From Pontiellaceae bacterium B12227 (GTDB lineage: Bacteria; Verrucomicrobiota; Kiritimatiellia; Kiritimatiellales; Pontiellaceae), in NCBI GenBank assembly GCA_029432775.1, contig JAROAZ010000012.1, positions 1 through 64,000 of the forward strand: a stretch of DNA of 64,000 bases. The letters run 5' to 3'. Below the pieces are notes generated by a model that made no database searches, was not told the DNA's origin, and worked only from the letters and a program-made list of their open reading frames with translations. Position 1 is the first letter of the stretch. Each line of letters starts with the position of its first letter. Below are positions 43,509-50,680 of the stretch, one piece after another. A program made the position numbers and the translations under genes.

Positions 43509-43961
43509 ATGGATGTAAAACAACTGACTGCGCCATGCGGATTGGCCTGCTGGGCATGTGCCTATTACAAAGATAATATTACAGGTGAGCTGGCAGAGCA
43601 GGTGGCTGCAATGATCGGGATGGATGCCGTGCATGTGGCGTGTGAGGGATGCCGGAGTAAAACCGGATGCAGTTTTGAGGCGCCTTTGACTGAGGGCAAA
43701 GGGTGCAAAACGAAAAACTGTGTTGCTGAAAAGGGGCTGCACAACTGTTCTGAATGCAGCGTTTTCCCTTGTGAAAATCTGATGCCGGTGGTTGATGGGT
43801 CGGATCGGGCTCCGCATAATACCAAGATATATAACTTAAGTCGCATACGGCTCATTGGTCTCGAAGCGTGGGCGGAGGAAGCCGCGATGATTCAACAGAA
43901 ATATTTCAAAGGCAAGTTTGCCTATGGGCAGGCTCCGGTGCTTGAGACGAAAGGAGAATAA
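43509..43961 (+). CDS. DUF3795 cysteine-rich protein
   Basis: The 150-residue product follows the DUF3795 pattern: APCGLACWACAYYKDN, CEGCRSKTGC, CKTKNCVAEKGLHNCSECSVFPCENL. The ordered Cys pairs suggest metal or iron-sulfur binding. The family function is unknown. The start at 43509 follows AGGGAG; a longer in-frame form would begin inside the flank of element B. It is followed 2 nt later by a small cysteine-containing gene. Confidence 0.82.
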   Translation: MDVKQLTAPCGLACWACAYYKDNITGELAEQVAAMIGMDAVHVACEGCRSKTGCSFEAPLTEGKGCKTKNCVAEKGLHNCSECSVFPCENLMPVVDGSDRAPHNTKIYNLSRIRLIGLEAWAEEAAMIQQKYFKGKFAYGQAPVLETKGE

Positions 43962-43963
43962 TA

Positions 43964-44134
43964 ATGGGATGCGAAAATTGTAAAATCCGTGGCGCGTATG
44001 ACAAAAATCCAACGTCGTTGATCGGGCGCTTCTGGCGTTGGCATATCGGGTTCTGCCCCGGTTGGAAAAAATATTTCAAAGGGCTGTCCGAAGAGGAGCG
44101 GCAGGAGCTGACAAAACAGTATGGTTTAAAATAA
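43964..44134 (+). CDS. Small cysteine-containing protein, 56 residues
   Basis: MGCENCKIRGAYDKN opens the protein, followed by SLIGRFWRWHIGFCPGWKKY and a helical tail ending TKQYGLK. AAGGAG is well placed before the ATG. The CxxC near the N-terminus and FCPGW are reminiscent of small metal-binding proteins, but I cannot name a family. It lies in an operon with DUF3795, starting 2 nt after its stop. Confidence 0.75.
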   Translation: MGCENCKIRGAYDKNPTSLIGRFWRWHIGFCPGWKKYFKGLSEEERQELTKQYGLK

Positions 44135-44139
44135 GATAA

Positions 44140-44197
44140 GACAGGATCATTTCTTGGTGAAGAGATAATAATTATCCTGTCATTTAATAATCCTGTC
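44140..44197. repeat. GACAGGAT/ATCCTGTC repeat
   Basis: One GACAGGAT is followed by two ATCCTGTC units 16 bp apart, forming alternative stems right after the small gene. It is a possible terminator or an intergenic repeat of the common 'atcctgtc' type. Confidence 0.45.
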
Positions 44198-44243
44198 TAA
44201 AAATCCGATAGTTTGGTCTGGGCTAAGCTGGGTTCAGGAAAGA

Positions 44244-44822
44244 ATGATGAAAACGCGATGCGCATGGCTTACAGATGATCCGCTCTATCTGAAGTATCAC
44301 GATGAAGAGTGGGGCGTGCCGGAGCACGATGACCGCAAGCTGTTTGAAAAGATCGTGCTCGAAGGTGCGCAGTCGGGGCTGAGCTGGATTACCATTCTGA
44401 AACGGCGGGAAGGTTACCGTCGTGCGTTCGATAACTTCGAAATTTCAACCGTAGCGGCTTATACAGAAAAGGATGTCGAACGGCTGGTAAATGATACGGG
44501 CATCATCCGCAACCGGCGGAAGATTGAGTCGGCCATCAACAATGCGCGGCGCGTTTTGGAGATTCAGGCGGCGCATGGCTCGCTCGATGCATTCCTCTGG
44601 TCGTTTGTCGGCGGAACGCCGGTTTCCAACCATTGGGAAACGATGGCCGAGGTTCCGGCGACGACCCCGGAATCGGACGCGATGGCGAAAGCGCTGAAAA
44701 AGGCGGGCTTCACCTTTGTTGGTCCCACCACGTGTTATGCCCTTATGCAGGCCATGGGCATGGTGAATGACCACACAATAAATTGCTTCCGGCATGCGGA
44801 AGTCGTTAAGTTGTCAAAATGA
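44244..44822 (+). CDS. tag: DNA-3-methyladenine glycosylase I
   Basis: The 192-residue enzyme matches Tag throughout: RCAWLTDDPLYLKYHDEEWG with the zinc-site Cys and His, ILEGAQSGLSW-type helix (VLEGAQSGLSWITIL), KKAGFTFVGPTTCYALMQAMGMVNDH and the C-terminal CFRH. It removes 3-methyladenine from alkylated DNA. It is the first gene of tag-tfoX-ycaQ (9 nt to the next gene). AGGAAAG precedes the start; ATG at 44247 is an equal alternative. Confidence 0.94.
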   Translation: MMKTRCAWLTDDPLYLKYHDEEWGVPEHDDRKLFEKIVLEGAQSGLSWITILKRREGYRRAFDNFEISTVAAYTEKDVERLVNDTGIIRNRRKIESAINNARRVLEIQAAHGSLDAFLWSFVGGTPVSNHWETMAEVPATTPESDAMAKALKKAGFTFVGPTTCYALMQAMGMVNDHTINCFRHAEVVKLSK

Positions 44823-44831
44823 GGTGAAGAG

Positions 44832-45158
44832 ATGCCGGTATCGAATGAGTTTTTGGAATATGTGCTCGATCAATTTTCGATCTGGGGCGAGGTGTCGGTG
44901 CGTAAAATGTTCGGTGGGGCAGGGCTTTATCGGGAGGGTAAAATGTTCGGGCTGGTGGCCGATGATGTGGTCTATCTGAAGGTGGATGAGACCAATCAGG
45001 CCAAATATGAAACCGCAGGGTCCGCGCCCTTTAAACCCTGGGATGATAAACCGATGGTGATGTCGTACTGGGAACTGCCGGCCGATGTTTTTGAGCAACC
45101 TGATGAATTGATTCTCTGGGCGCAGGAATCGCTGGCTATTCAGCTGAAGGGGACATGA
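44832..45158 (+). CDS. TfoX N-terminal domain protein
   Basis: The 108-residue product consists of a TfoX_N domain only: VSVRKMFGGAGLYREGKMFGLV, DVVYLKVDETNQAKYE, FKPWDDKPMVMSYWELPADV. Full-length TfoX regulates competence; short N-domain proteins are widespread and mostly uncharacterised. It lies between two DNA glycosylase genes and overlaps the next one by 4 nt (ATGA), suggesting a role linked to DNA repair. Confidence 0.88.
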   Translation: MPVSNEFLEYVLDQFSIWGEVSVRKMFGGAGLYREGKMFGLVADDVVYLKVDETNQAKYETAGSAPFKPWDDKPMVMSYWELPADVFEQPDELILWAQESLAIQLKGT

Positions 45159-46360
45159 TCGAGTCCCTTACCATAGAACAGGCCCGTAAGCTTGTGCTGC
45201 ATTCCCAGCGGCTTCCGCCGACTCGGCAGGGCGGTCCGGCGGTTGATGCCACGCTCTCGGCCATCGAGCAGTTGGGCTATGTTCAGATTGATACCATCTC
45301 GGTGGTGCAGCGGGCGCATCATCATACGCTGTGGGCCCGTAACCCGCGCTATCAGCCCGCTCATCTCGATCAGCTTGTCGAGCAACGGCAGGTTTTTGAA
45401 TATTGGTCGCACGCCGCGGCTTATCAGCCCATGCGCGATTTTCGTTACAGCCTGGTGCGGAAGCAGGCACTCAAGAGCGGGGAACAAAACCATTGGTTCA
45501 GGCGTGATGCAAAGTTGATGAACGAGGTGATTGAGCGCATCTCCGCTGAAGGGCCTTTGATGGCGAAAGATTTTGAATCGGTTGTACAGAAGCAACAGGG
45601 CTGGGGCGTTAAACCGGCGAAGCAGGCGTTGGAAACGCTGTTTATGCAGGGCGATCTGATGGTGTCGAAACGCGTTAATTTCCATAAGGTCTACAACCTT
45701 ACGGAACGGGTGCTTCCAGCCGGAATTGATACCTCGGTTCCCACGAAGGAAGAATATGCCCGGCATCTGATTTTCCAATGTCTGGAAGCCCATGGCCTGG
45801 CACAGCCTGCGCAAATAGCCTATCTTCGGAAAAATGTAAAATACCGGATCGGTGCGGCTCTGCTTGAAATGAGAGCGGCGGGCGAGGTGCTGCAGGTTTG
45901 TGTTGAAGGTGTGGACTATTACGCATTGCCCGCTTCACTGAACCTGTTGAACAAACCGCTCTCCCGCAGTAAACTGAAGATCCTGTCGCCGTTTGATAAT
46001 CTGCTGATTCAGCGCAAACGCATGAAGGATCTGTTTGATTTCGATTATCAGCTGGAGTGCTATGTGCCTGCGGCCAAACGGAAGTATGGTTATTTTGTGC
46101 TACCGGTTTTGTGGAACGGTCGGCTCGCGGCCCGGATGGATTGTAAGGCGGATCGGAAGACGTCTGTGCTCCATGTTCATCATCTAGTGCTGGAGCCGGT
46201 CGTAAAAAACACCGATGCCTTTTTTCAGGCATTGGAAAAAGAGCTCGCGGCCTTTATGCAGTTTAACAGCTGCAGGTATCTGCAGATCCATCAGACGACC
46301 CCGGGGTGTTTAAAGCCTGAACTGCAAAAAAGGGCACGCTCGATCGAGCGCGCCCCTTAG
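45155..46360 (+). CDS. ycaQ: YcaQ-like interstrand-crosslink DNA glycosylase (HTH_42 family)
   Basis: The 401-residue protein belongs to the AlkZ/YcaQ superfamily of winged-helix glycosylases: LGYVQIDTISVVQRAHHHTLWAR contains the catalytic-loop QID (Q-hydrophobic-D, typical of the YcaQ branch), then FEYWSHAAAYQP, ILSPFDNLLIQRKRMKDLFDFDY and ECYVPAAKRKYGYFVLPVLW. These enzymes unhook crosslinks and excise bulky alkyl bases. It overlaps the TfoX_N gene by 4 nt. The last codons also encode the stem of the terminator of the convergent pstS gene. It contains the palindrome at 45773. Confidence 0.88.
   Translation: MIESLTIEQARKLVLHSQRLPPTRQGGPAVDATLSAIEQLGYVQIDTISVVQRAHHHTLWARNPRYQPAHLDQLVEQRQVFEYWSHAAAYQPMRDFRYSLVRKQALKSGEQNHWFRRDAKLMNEVIERISAEGPLMAKDFESVVQKQQGWGVKPAKQALETLFMQGDLMVSKRVNFHKVYNLTERVLPAGIDTSVPTKEEYARHLIFQCLEAHGLAQPAQIAYLRKNVKYRIGAALLEMRAAGEVLQVCVEGVDYYALPASLNLLNKPLSRSKLKILSPFDNLLIQRKRMKDLFDFDYQLECYVPAAKRKYGYFVLPVLWNGRLAARMDCKADRKTSVLHVHHLVLEPVVKNTDAFFQALEKELAAFMQFNSCRYLQIHQTTPGCLKPELQKRARSIERAP
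45773..45787. repeat. Dispersed palindrome within ycaQ
   Basis: TTCCAATGTCTGGAA, the same word as at 48822, encoding FQCLE. Confidence 0.65.
46326..46355 (-). terminator. Terminator of pstS, embedded in the end of ycaQ
   Basis: On the minus strand GGGCGCGCTC and GAGCGTGCCC pair over 10 bp (one G-T) around GATC, followed by six T. It lies 25-55 bp past the pstS stop but inside the last codons of the convergent ycaQ. Confidence 0.85.
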
Positions 46361-46379
46361 AATTTGGTGCGGATAAAAC

Positions 46380-47198
46380 TTAGTAGGCTGTAACCGGAAC
46401 AAATCCGATTTCTTCAACCATTTCCTGTCCGTCTTCGGTCAGGTGGGTAGTCATATACTGATAAAGCGTGCTGCCAAGCTTCGGATATTTGTTGGTGTAC
46501 ATGAACAGCGGGCGGGCCACCGGATATTCACCGGTCTGTACGGTTTCCGGGGAAGGATAGATGCCGTTGATTTTCAGTGCTTTTACGGTTTTGTCAACGA
46601 ATCCGAGGCCCGCGTAGCCAATGGCGGCCGGCGTGCTCTGCACTCGCTGACGGATTGCACCGTTAGAGCCCACATATTCACAGTTTTTATGAATCTTCTG
46701 TTTTTCCATCACCAGCTTGGCGAACGTTTCGTAGGTGCCGGAGTTGGTGTCGCGCGAGATGGTGACAATGGCTTTATCCGGCCCGCCGACTTCTTTCCAG
46801 TTTGAGATTTCACCAAGGAAAATCTTGCGAACCTGTTCAACGGTCAGATCCTGTACTGGGTTGGAAGGGTGTACCAGAATCGGAAGGCCGTCGAGGGCCG
46901 CCACGTGGGCAACCGGCTGAATGCCTTTGTCGGCAGCAGCTTTGAATTCGCTGTCTTTCATCGGGCGGGACATGATGGCGACATCGCAGGTGCCGTTCAC
47001 CATGGATTTTGCGCCGTTACCGGAGCCGGACTCGGAAACCGTGATGTTAACGTCGGGATTCGCCGCCATGAAGTATTCGGCAAAGGCTTTGGCGATGGGG
47101 CCCACGGTGGTGGAGCCGTCGATGACGATCTTGTCTGATGCGCTGGCGGCTCCGGCCACTGCAACGGCTGCGGTAATTGCGAGGAATTGCTTTTTCAT
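46380..47198 (-). CDS. pstS: Periplasmic phosphate-binding protein PstS
   Basis: The 272-residue exported protein has a signal peptide (MKKQFLAITAAVAVAGAASA) and the PstS fold with the ligand loops DGSTTVGPI, ESGSGNGAKSM and SRDTNSGTYE. The last is the SGT phosphate-contact motif. It delivers phosphate to PstC and PstA, whose operon is 6 kb away. It has its own promoter region with an 11-bp-spaced CTAAC pair, and its own terminator. Separation from pstCAB by unrelated plus-strand genes suggests insertion or rearrangement. Confidence 0.95.
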   Translation of the reverse strand: MKKQFLAITAAVAVAGAASASDKIVIDGSTTVGPIAKAFAEYFMAANPDVNITVSESGSGNGAKSMVNGTCDVAIMSRPMKDSEFKAAADKGIQPVAHVAALDGLPILVHPSNPVQDLTVEQVRKIFLGEISNWKEVGGPDKAIVTISRDTNSGTYETFAKLVMEKQKIHKNCEYVGSNGAIRQRVQSTPAAIGYAGLGFVDKTVKALKINGIYPSPETVQTGEYPVARPLFMYTNKYPKLGSTLYQYMTTHLTEDGQEMVEEIGFVPVTAY

Positions 47199-47225
47199 AG
47201 TATTACTCCTGAATGTTTATATGTT

Positions 47226-47284
47226 CTAACGTTGCTCTCTAAATACGGGGCTAATTTGCGTAATCGATGTTAGGGGAAGATTAG
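47226..47284 (-). promoter_or_regulatory. Putative Pho box upstream of pstS
   Basis: Minus-strand CTAAT (47280-47284) and CTAAC (47269-47273), 11 bp apart, 70-90 nt before the start codon. Further TAAC/TAAT units lie closer to the gene on the plus strand. Confidence 0.6.
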
Positions 47285-47383
47285 TAGAAGGTTCAGAAGT
47301 GGTAAGATCAGGTATATATCTAATGCGGTGGGTATGGGGCAGAAAGGGATACAGCGGAAATATCGGTGGGTGGAGAGGAATGC

Positions 47384-47411
47384 AAAAAGGCGCCCGAATG
47401 GACGCTTTTTT
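47384..47411 (-). terminator. Terminator of the porin gene
   Basis: On the minus strand GCGTCC-ATTC-GGGCGC is flanked by AAAAA and TTTTT, 42 bp past the porin stop. Confidence 0.8.
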
Positions 47412-47452
47412 AGGTCGGTTGGATTTAGAATAAATCCCGAATAGCAAGGATG

Positions 47453-48577
47453 TTACCAGCTAATGCGGACGGCGGAAGTTAAACCATAGCCGTTATAGTC
47501 GTTGCCGGAATCATCCAGGTTTTTACCATGGTTGTATTCAACGGCATTCTGCCACTTCAGTTTATGACCGTAGAGGTACCAGTTGAAGCCCAGGAGCAGG
47601 TTGTGTGCGGTTTCAACTTTTTCTTTTCCTACGTTCCTATACGCATAGCGGGACATGCTGACATCGACTTCACTATCCAGACTGGTTACTCCGGCATACT
47701 GGAGCACAAGCTGGAGGGTGTCGGAGATGTCGTAGTAAGGCATGATGTCTACACCGAATAAATCGCTCATTCCCTGGTCTGAATTTCCGAAGCCTCCGGC
47801 AACATCAGCCCAGATACCGAACTTTTCGCCAAGCTTTTGTTTGTAGACGAGTGCCAGAACGTGGTCGAGTTTTTTAGTCCCGTATCCATATTTACTATCG
47901 TAGTCCGTGTCGTTGTAAACATAGTCCAGACGAAGGGATCCGTCTTCTCCCACTTTGGTTCCTGCAGAGAGCAGGGCAAAATAGCCGCTATCAAAGTGGC
48001 CGAAGCCGGCCTCTCCACTGGAAGAGAATCCGCCGACTTTGTAGGAAATATTTTCCACATCGCCATACACGGCTGCTCCTGTGAAATACTCGGTTCCGAA
48101 CCAGAGGTTTCCTGCAACAATACTGCGTTCGGGAACGAGCAGTTTTTTGGATGAAGTTGCGCCATCGAGGGTGAACCCTGCGGATTGTTTGCCGAATTTG
48201 AACTTTGTTTGTTTCGACGGGGCCCAACCAACGTAGGTGTCGGTAATGCGGTTGCTGAATTCATCCCAATCTTCAGTTTCATTGAGATTAAAGTCGCCTT
48301 CCACGTGAATCAGAAGGTTTTGAATCAGGCTGGCTTTAAAACCTAAGCGCAAACGACGCCATACCAGATCTTCATTGTGCGTTACCTTACCTCCGAAGGA
48401 GTAGGCATCGCCCTGCAGGCGGCCGACAAAAGCCACTTTTTCAATCGGGCCGGTTGAATCTTTTACCAGTGTTGCAGAATCCCAGATCCTGTCGTAGATA
48501 GAAGCCCCTTCATCAGCCATAGCGGCGCCGGAAAGGGCAATTGCACATGCGATTCCTATTACGGTTTTATTATTCAT
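47453..48577 (-). CDS. OprP/OprO-like phosphate-selective porin
   Basis: After a signal peptide (MNNKTVIGIACAIALSGAAMA), the roughly 374-residue mature region is an outer-membrane beta-barrel of the phosphate-selective porin O/P family: VAFVGRLQGDAYSF, RRLRLGFKASLIQNLLIHVEGDF, TDTYVGWAPSKQTKFKFGKQSAGFT, ending with alternating strands and the terminal aromatic ISW. It should admit phosphate across the outer membrane. I chose the ATG at 48577 because GGAGA lies 9 nt before it; the ATG at 48592 overlaps that site. The upstream Pho-like repeats and the neighbours pstS and the cotransporters support a phosphate role. Confidence 0.87.
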   Translation of the reverse strand: MNNKTVIGIACAIALSGAAMADEGASIYDRIWDSATLVKDSTGPIEKVAFVGRLQGDAYSFGGKVTHNEDLVWRRLRLGFKASLIQNLLIHVEGDFNLNETEDWDEFSNRITDTYVGWAPSKQTKFKFGKQSAGFTLDGATSSKKLLVPERSIVAGNLWFGTEYFTGAAVYGDVENISYKVGGFSSSGEAGFGHFDSGYFALLSAGTKVGEDGSLRLDYVYNDTDYDSKYGYGTKKLDHVLALVYKQKLGEKFGIWADVAGGFGNSDQGMSDLFGVDIMPYYDISDTLQLVLQYAGVTSLDSEVDVSMSRYAYRNVGKEKVETAHNLLLGFNWYLYGHKLKWQNAVEYNHGKNLDDSGNDYNGYGLTSAVRISW

Positions 48578-48712
48578 TTTATATTTCTCCATTCATGTTC
48601 CATAGATCGTTTTGAAAGGGGATGGAGTGGAGCACCTGTTCAATATTCAGGTCTGCTTCCTCTCCAATGTTTGGATTTCCCCTTTGCATGTGAATGAAAG
48701 TACGTCCCGTTT

Positions 48713-48739
48713 GTTAGCGAATTGTGAGGGCTGAGTTAG
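48713..48739 (-). promoter_or_regulatory. Putative Pho box upstream of the porin gene
   Basis: Three minus-strand units, CTAAC (48735), CTCAC (48724) and CTAAC (48713), each exactly 11 bp apart: the cleanest in-phase run in the window. Confidence 0.65.
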
Positions 48740-48792
48740 AGATTTATAGCGGAAAACACGGTTATTGTGAAGGTTCAGCCAAAAGCCGCAAC

Positions 48793-48824
48793 AAAAAAGG
48801 CTCCCCGAAATGAGAAGCCTTTTC
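48793..48824 (-). terminator. Terminator of the first Na/Pi cotransporter gene
   Basis: On the minus strand AAGGCTTCTC and GGGGAGCCTT pair (one wobble) around ATTTC, followed by TTTT. Confidence 0.82.
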
Positions 48825-48836
48825 CAATGTCTGGAA
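48822..48836. repeat. Dispersed palindrome before a terminator
   Basis: TTCCAATGTCTGGAA lies between the cotransporter stop codon and its terminator, the same arrangement as after pgi. A one-sided variant, CTCCAATGTTTGGAT, lies at 48662-48676. Confidence 0.75.
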
Positions 48837-48845
48837 CCATTCGGC

Positions 48846-50522
48846 CTATTTTTCGCCGGCCACCACTTCTGCAATGTTAAAGGCGTGGTCTTTCATGCGG
48901 CGGTAGTTATTGAGCATGTCGGTGAAGACGAGGCTGTTGAGCGGCGAGGTTTTATTTTCCGATAGGCGGAGCAGGTGCTGACGACGCGATGTTTTCATCT
49001 GGTGGGTGATGCTGTCGCTGTCTGTCTGCGCTTTTCCAAGGATGTCCGTATGCTCATTTCGTTCCGCATCGTTCACCATTTTAATGTATTCCGCCACGCG
49101 TTGGTGGAGTGCGAGCATCTCTTCGCGTCCCTCTTTGGTGACGGTGAGGCCGTTATTCCGTAGTTTCACGTGGCCCTTCAATACGTTGACGAGATAGTCG
49201 GAGAGGCTTTCAAATTCATCGGCCATCCGCATTTCCCGCCGGGCCTCTTCCATTACATCATGGGTCACCTGGCCGGTGATCATGCTGCTGAGGAAAACCA
49301 CAATTTCCTTCTGTACGTTATCCATGATGGTTTCATAGTGGAAAATTTTGTGTTCCAGCTCATCGAGCTGCTCTTCAGATGCGAGCACCTGACCCAGCCA
49401 GCCGGCCATTTTTTCCACACTTTCCGCCATAAACATCACCTGTTCTTTGGACTGAACAATGCCGAGAGAGGGGGTGTCGAGCATGCGTACGTCGAAATAG
49501 GTGAGATGGCTGATTTCATCGGCCTTTTTCTCGGGGACCAGTTTAACAACCAGCTTCGCCAGGGGTTTCATGAGCGGCAGGAAGATGATGGTATTGATTA
49601 GGTTGAAGCCGGTGTGGACCAGCGCGATTTTTGCCGTGACGTCGTCGGCCATTTCCGGGTTTTTGGTCATGAATCCCTGCAGATGACCGAACAGCCAGTC
49701 GATCCCCTGGACGTAGGCGAAGAAGAAGGGGATCAGCCAGAGGGTGCCGATCACATTGAAAATGATGTGTGCGTATGCAGCGCGCTTGGCATTGGTTGAG
49801 GTACCGAGTGAGGCGAGGAAGGCGGTGACGGTCGTGCCGATATTCAGGCCGAGCACCAGCGCGGCAGCCGTGTCGAACCCGATAATGCCACCTTGTGCGA
49901 GCACGATGGTTACCCCGATGGTGGCCGAGGAGGACTGCACAATCATGGTGGCCAGACAGCCGAAAAAGGCGCATTTAAGGACGCCGGGAAGCGTGCCGGC
50001 ATTCATCACGGAAAATGCTTCTTTCAGATATTCATTCACTTCGGGGGTTTTGAAGGCTCCCCCCATGGTTTGCAGACCGAAGAAGACCATCCCGACACCA
50101 AGCAGTGCCATGGCGGTGTAACGCACACGTTCTCGTTTGGAGAACAGGAAGAAAAAGGCGGCAACTCCCAGGATTGGAAGGCCGAATTTTCCGATCTTCA
50201 GGGCAATAATCCATGCGGTGACGGTGGTGCCGATGTTGGCTCCGAGGATGACCCCGATGGCCTGCATGAGTGTCATGAAGCCGCTGTTGACAAAGCCGAC
50301 CACCATAACCGTGGTTACGGAGCTGGACTGAACGATGCCGGTGATCAGGGTGCCCATGGCACAGGCCATAATGCGGTTGTCGGTGACCGCACTGATCATT
50401 TTGCGCAGGCGGCTGCCGGCTACGGCCTGCATGCCTTCCGACATATATTTCATGCCAAGCAGGAAGATTCCCAGTCCCCCTATGACCTTAAAAAGGATAT
50501 CCTGTATTGCATGCCAATCCAT
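48846..50522 (-). CDS. Na/Pi cotransporter family protein with PhoU-like tail (copy 1)
   Basis: The roughly 558-residue product has duplicated Na/Pi cotransporter (NptA/PF02690) repeats with QSSSVTTVMVVGFVNSG and QSSSATIGVTIVLAQ, each followed by LGANIGTT or LGLNIGTT, about eight membrane segments, and a cytoplasmic PhoU-like helical domain at the C-terminus. It is expected to import phosphate with sodium. The ATG at 50522 is chosen (AAGGAGA 7 nt upstream). It is a close paralogue of the next gene upstream, probably by tandem duplication. The CTAAC pair upstream is on the opposite strand. Confidence 0.9.
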   Translation of the reverse strand: MDWHAIQDILFKVIGGLGIFLLGMKYMSEGMQAVAGSRLRKMISAVTDNRIMACAMGTLITGIVQSSSVTTVMVVGFVNSGFMTLMQAIGVILGANIGTTVTAWIIALKIGKFGLPILGVAAFFFLFSKRERVRYTAMALLGVGMVFFGLQTMGGAFKTPEVNEYLKEAFSVMNAGTLPGVLKCAFFGCLATMIVQSSSATIGVTIVLAQGGIIGFDTAAALVLGLNIGTTVTAFLASLGTSTNAKRAAYAHIIFNVIGTLWLIPFFFAYVQGIDWLFGHLQGFMTKNPEMADDVTAKIALVHTGFNLINTIIFLPLMKPLAKLVVKLVPEKKADEISHLTYFDVRMLDTPSLGIVQSKEQVMFMAESVEKMAGWLGQVLASEEQLDELEHKIFHYETIMDNVQKEIVVFLSSMITGQVTHDVMEEARREMRMADEFESLSDYLVNVLKGHVKLRNNGLTVTKEGREEMLALHQRVAEYIKMVNDAERNEHTDILGKAQTDSDSITHQMKTSRRQHLLRLSENKTSPLNSLVFTDMLNNYRRMKDHAFNIAEVVAGEK

Positions 50523-50558
50523 AATGTCTCCTTCGTACACAAAAAATGCGCGGAGAAG

Positions 50559-50574
50559 CTAACACAATCCTAAC
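50559..50574 (+). promoter_or_regulatory. Putative Pho half-boxes before Na/Pi copy 1
   Basis: CTAAC at 50559 and 50570, 11 bp apart on the plus strand, 40-55 nt before the minus-strand start codon. The orientation is opposite to that at pstC and pstS. Confidence 0.5.
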
Positions 50575-50627
50575 AATTGGCTATTCAATAATGGTCGGGT
50601 TATTCAATTGAAGCTGAGTCTCAATAA

Positions 50628-50660
50628 GAAAGGCTCTCCCGTTTCCGGAAGAGCCTTTTT
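50628..50660. terminator. Terminator of Na/Pi copy 2
   Basis: AAAGGCTCT and AGAGCCTTT form a perfect 9-bp stem around a C/G-rich loop with a T-run on both strands, 20 bp past the stop codon. Confidence 0.85.
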
Positions 50661-50680
50661 GCAGGGATTGGAAGGCAATC

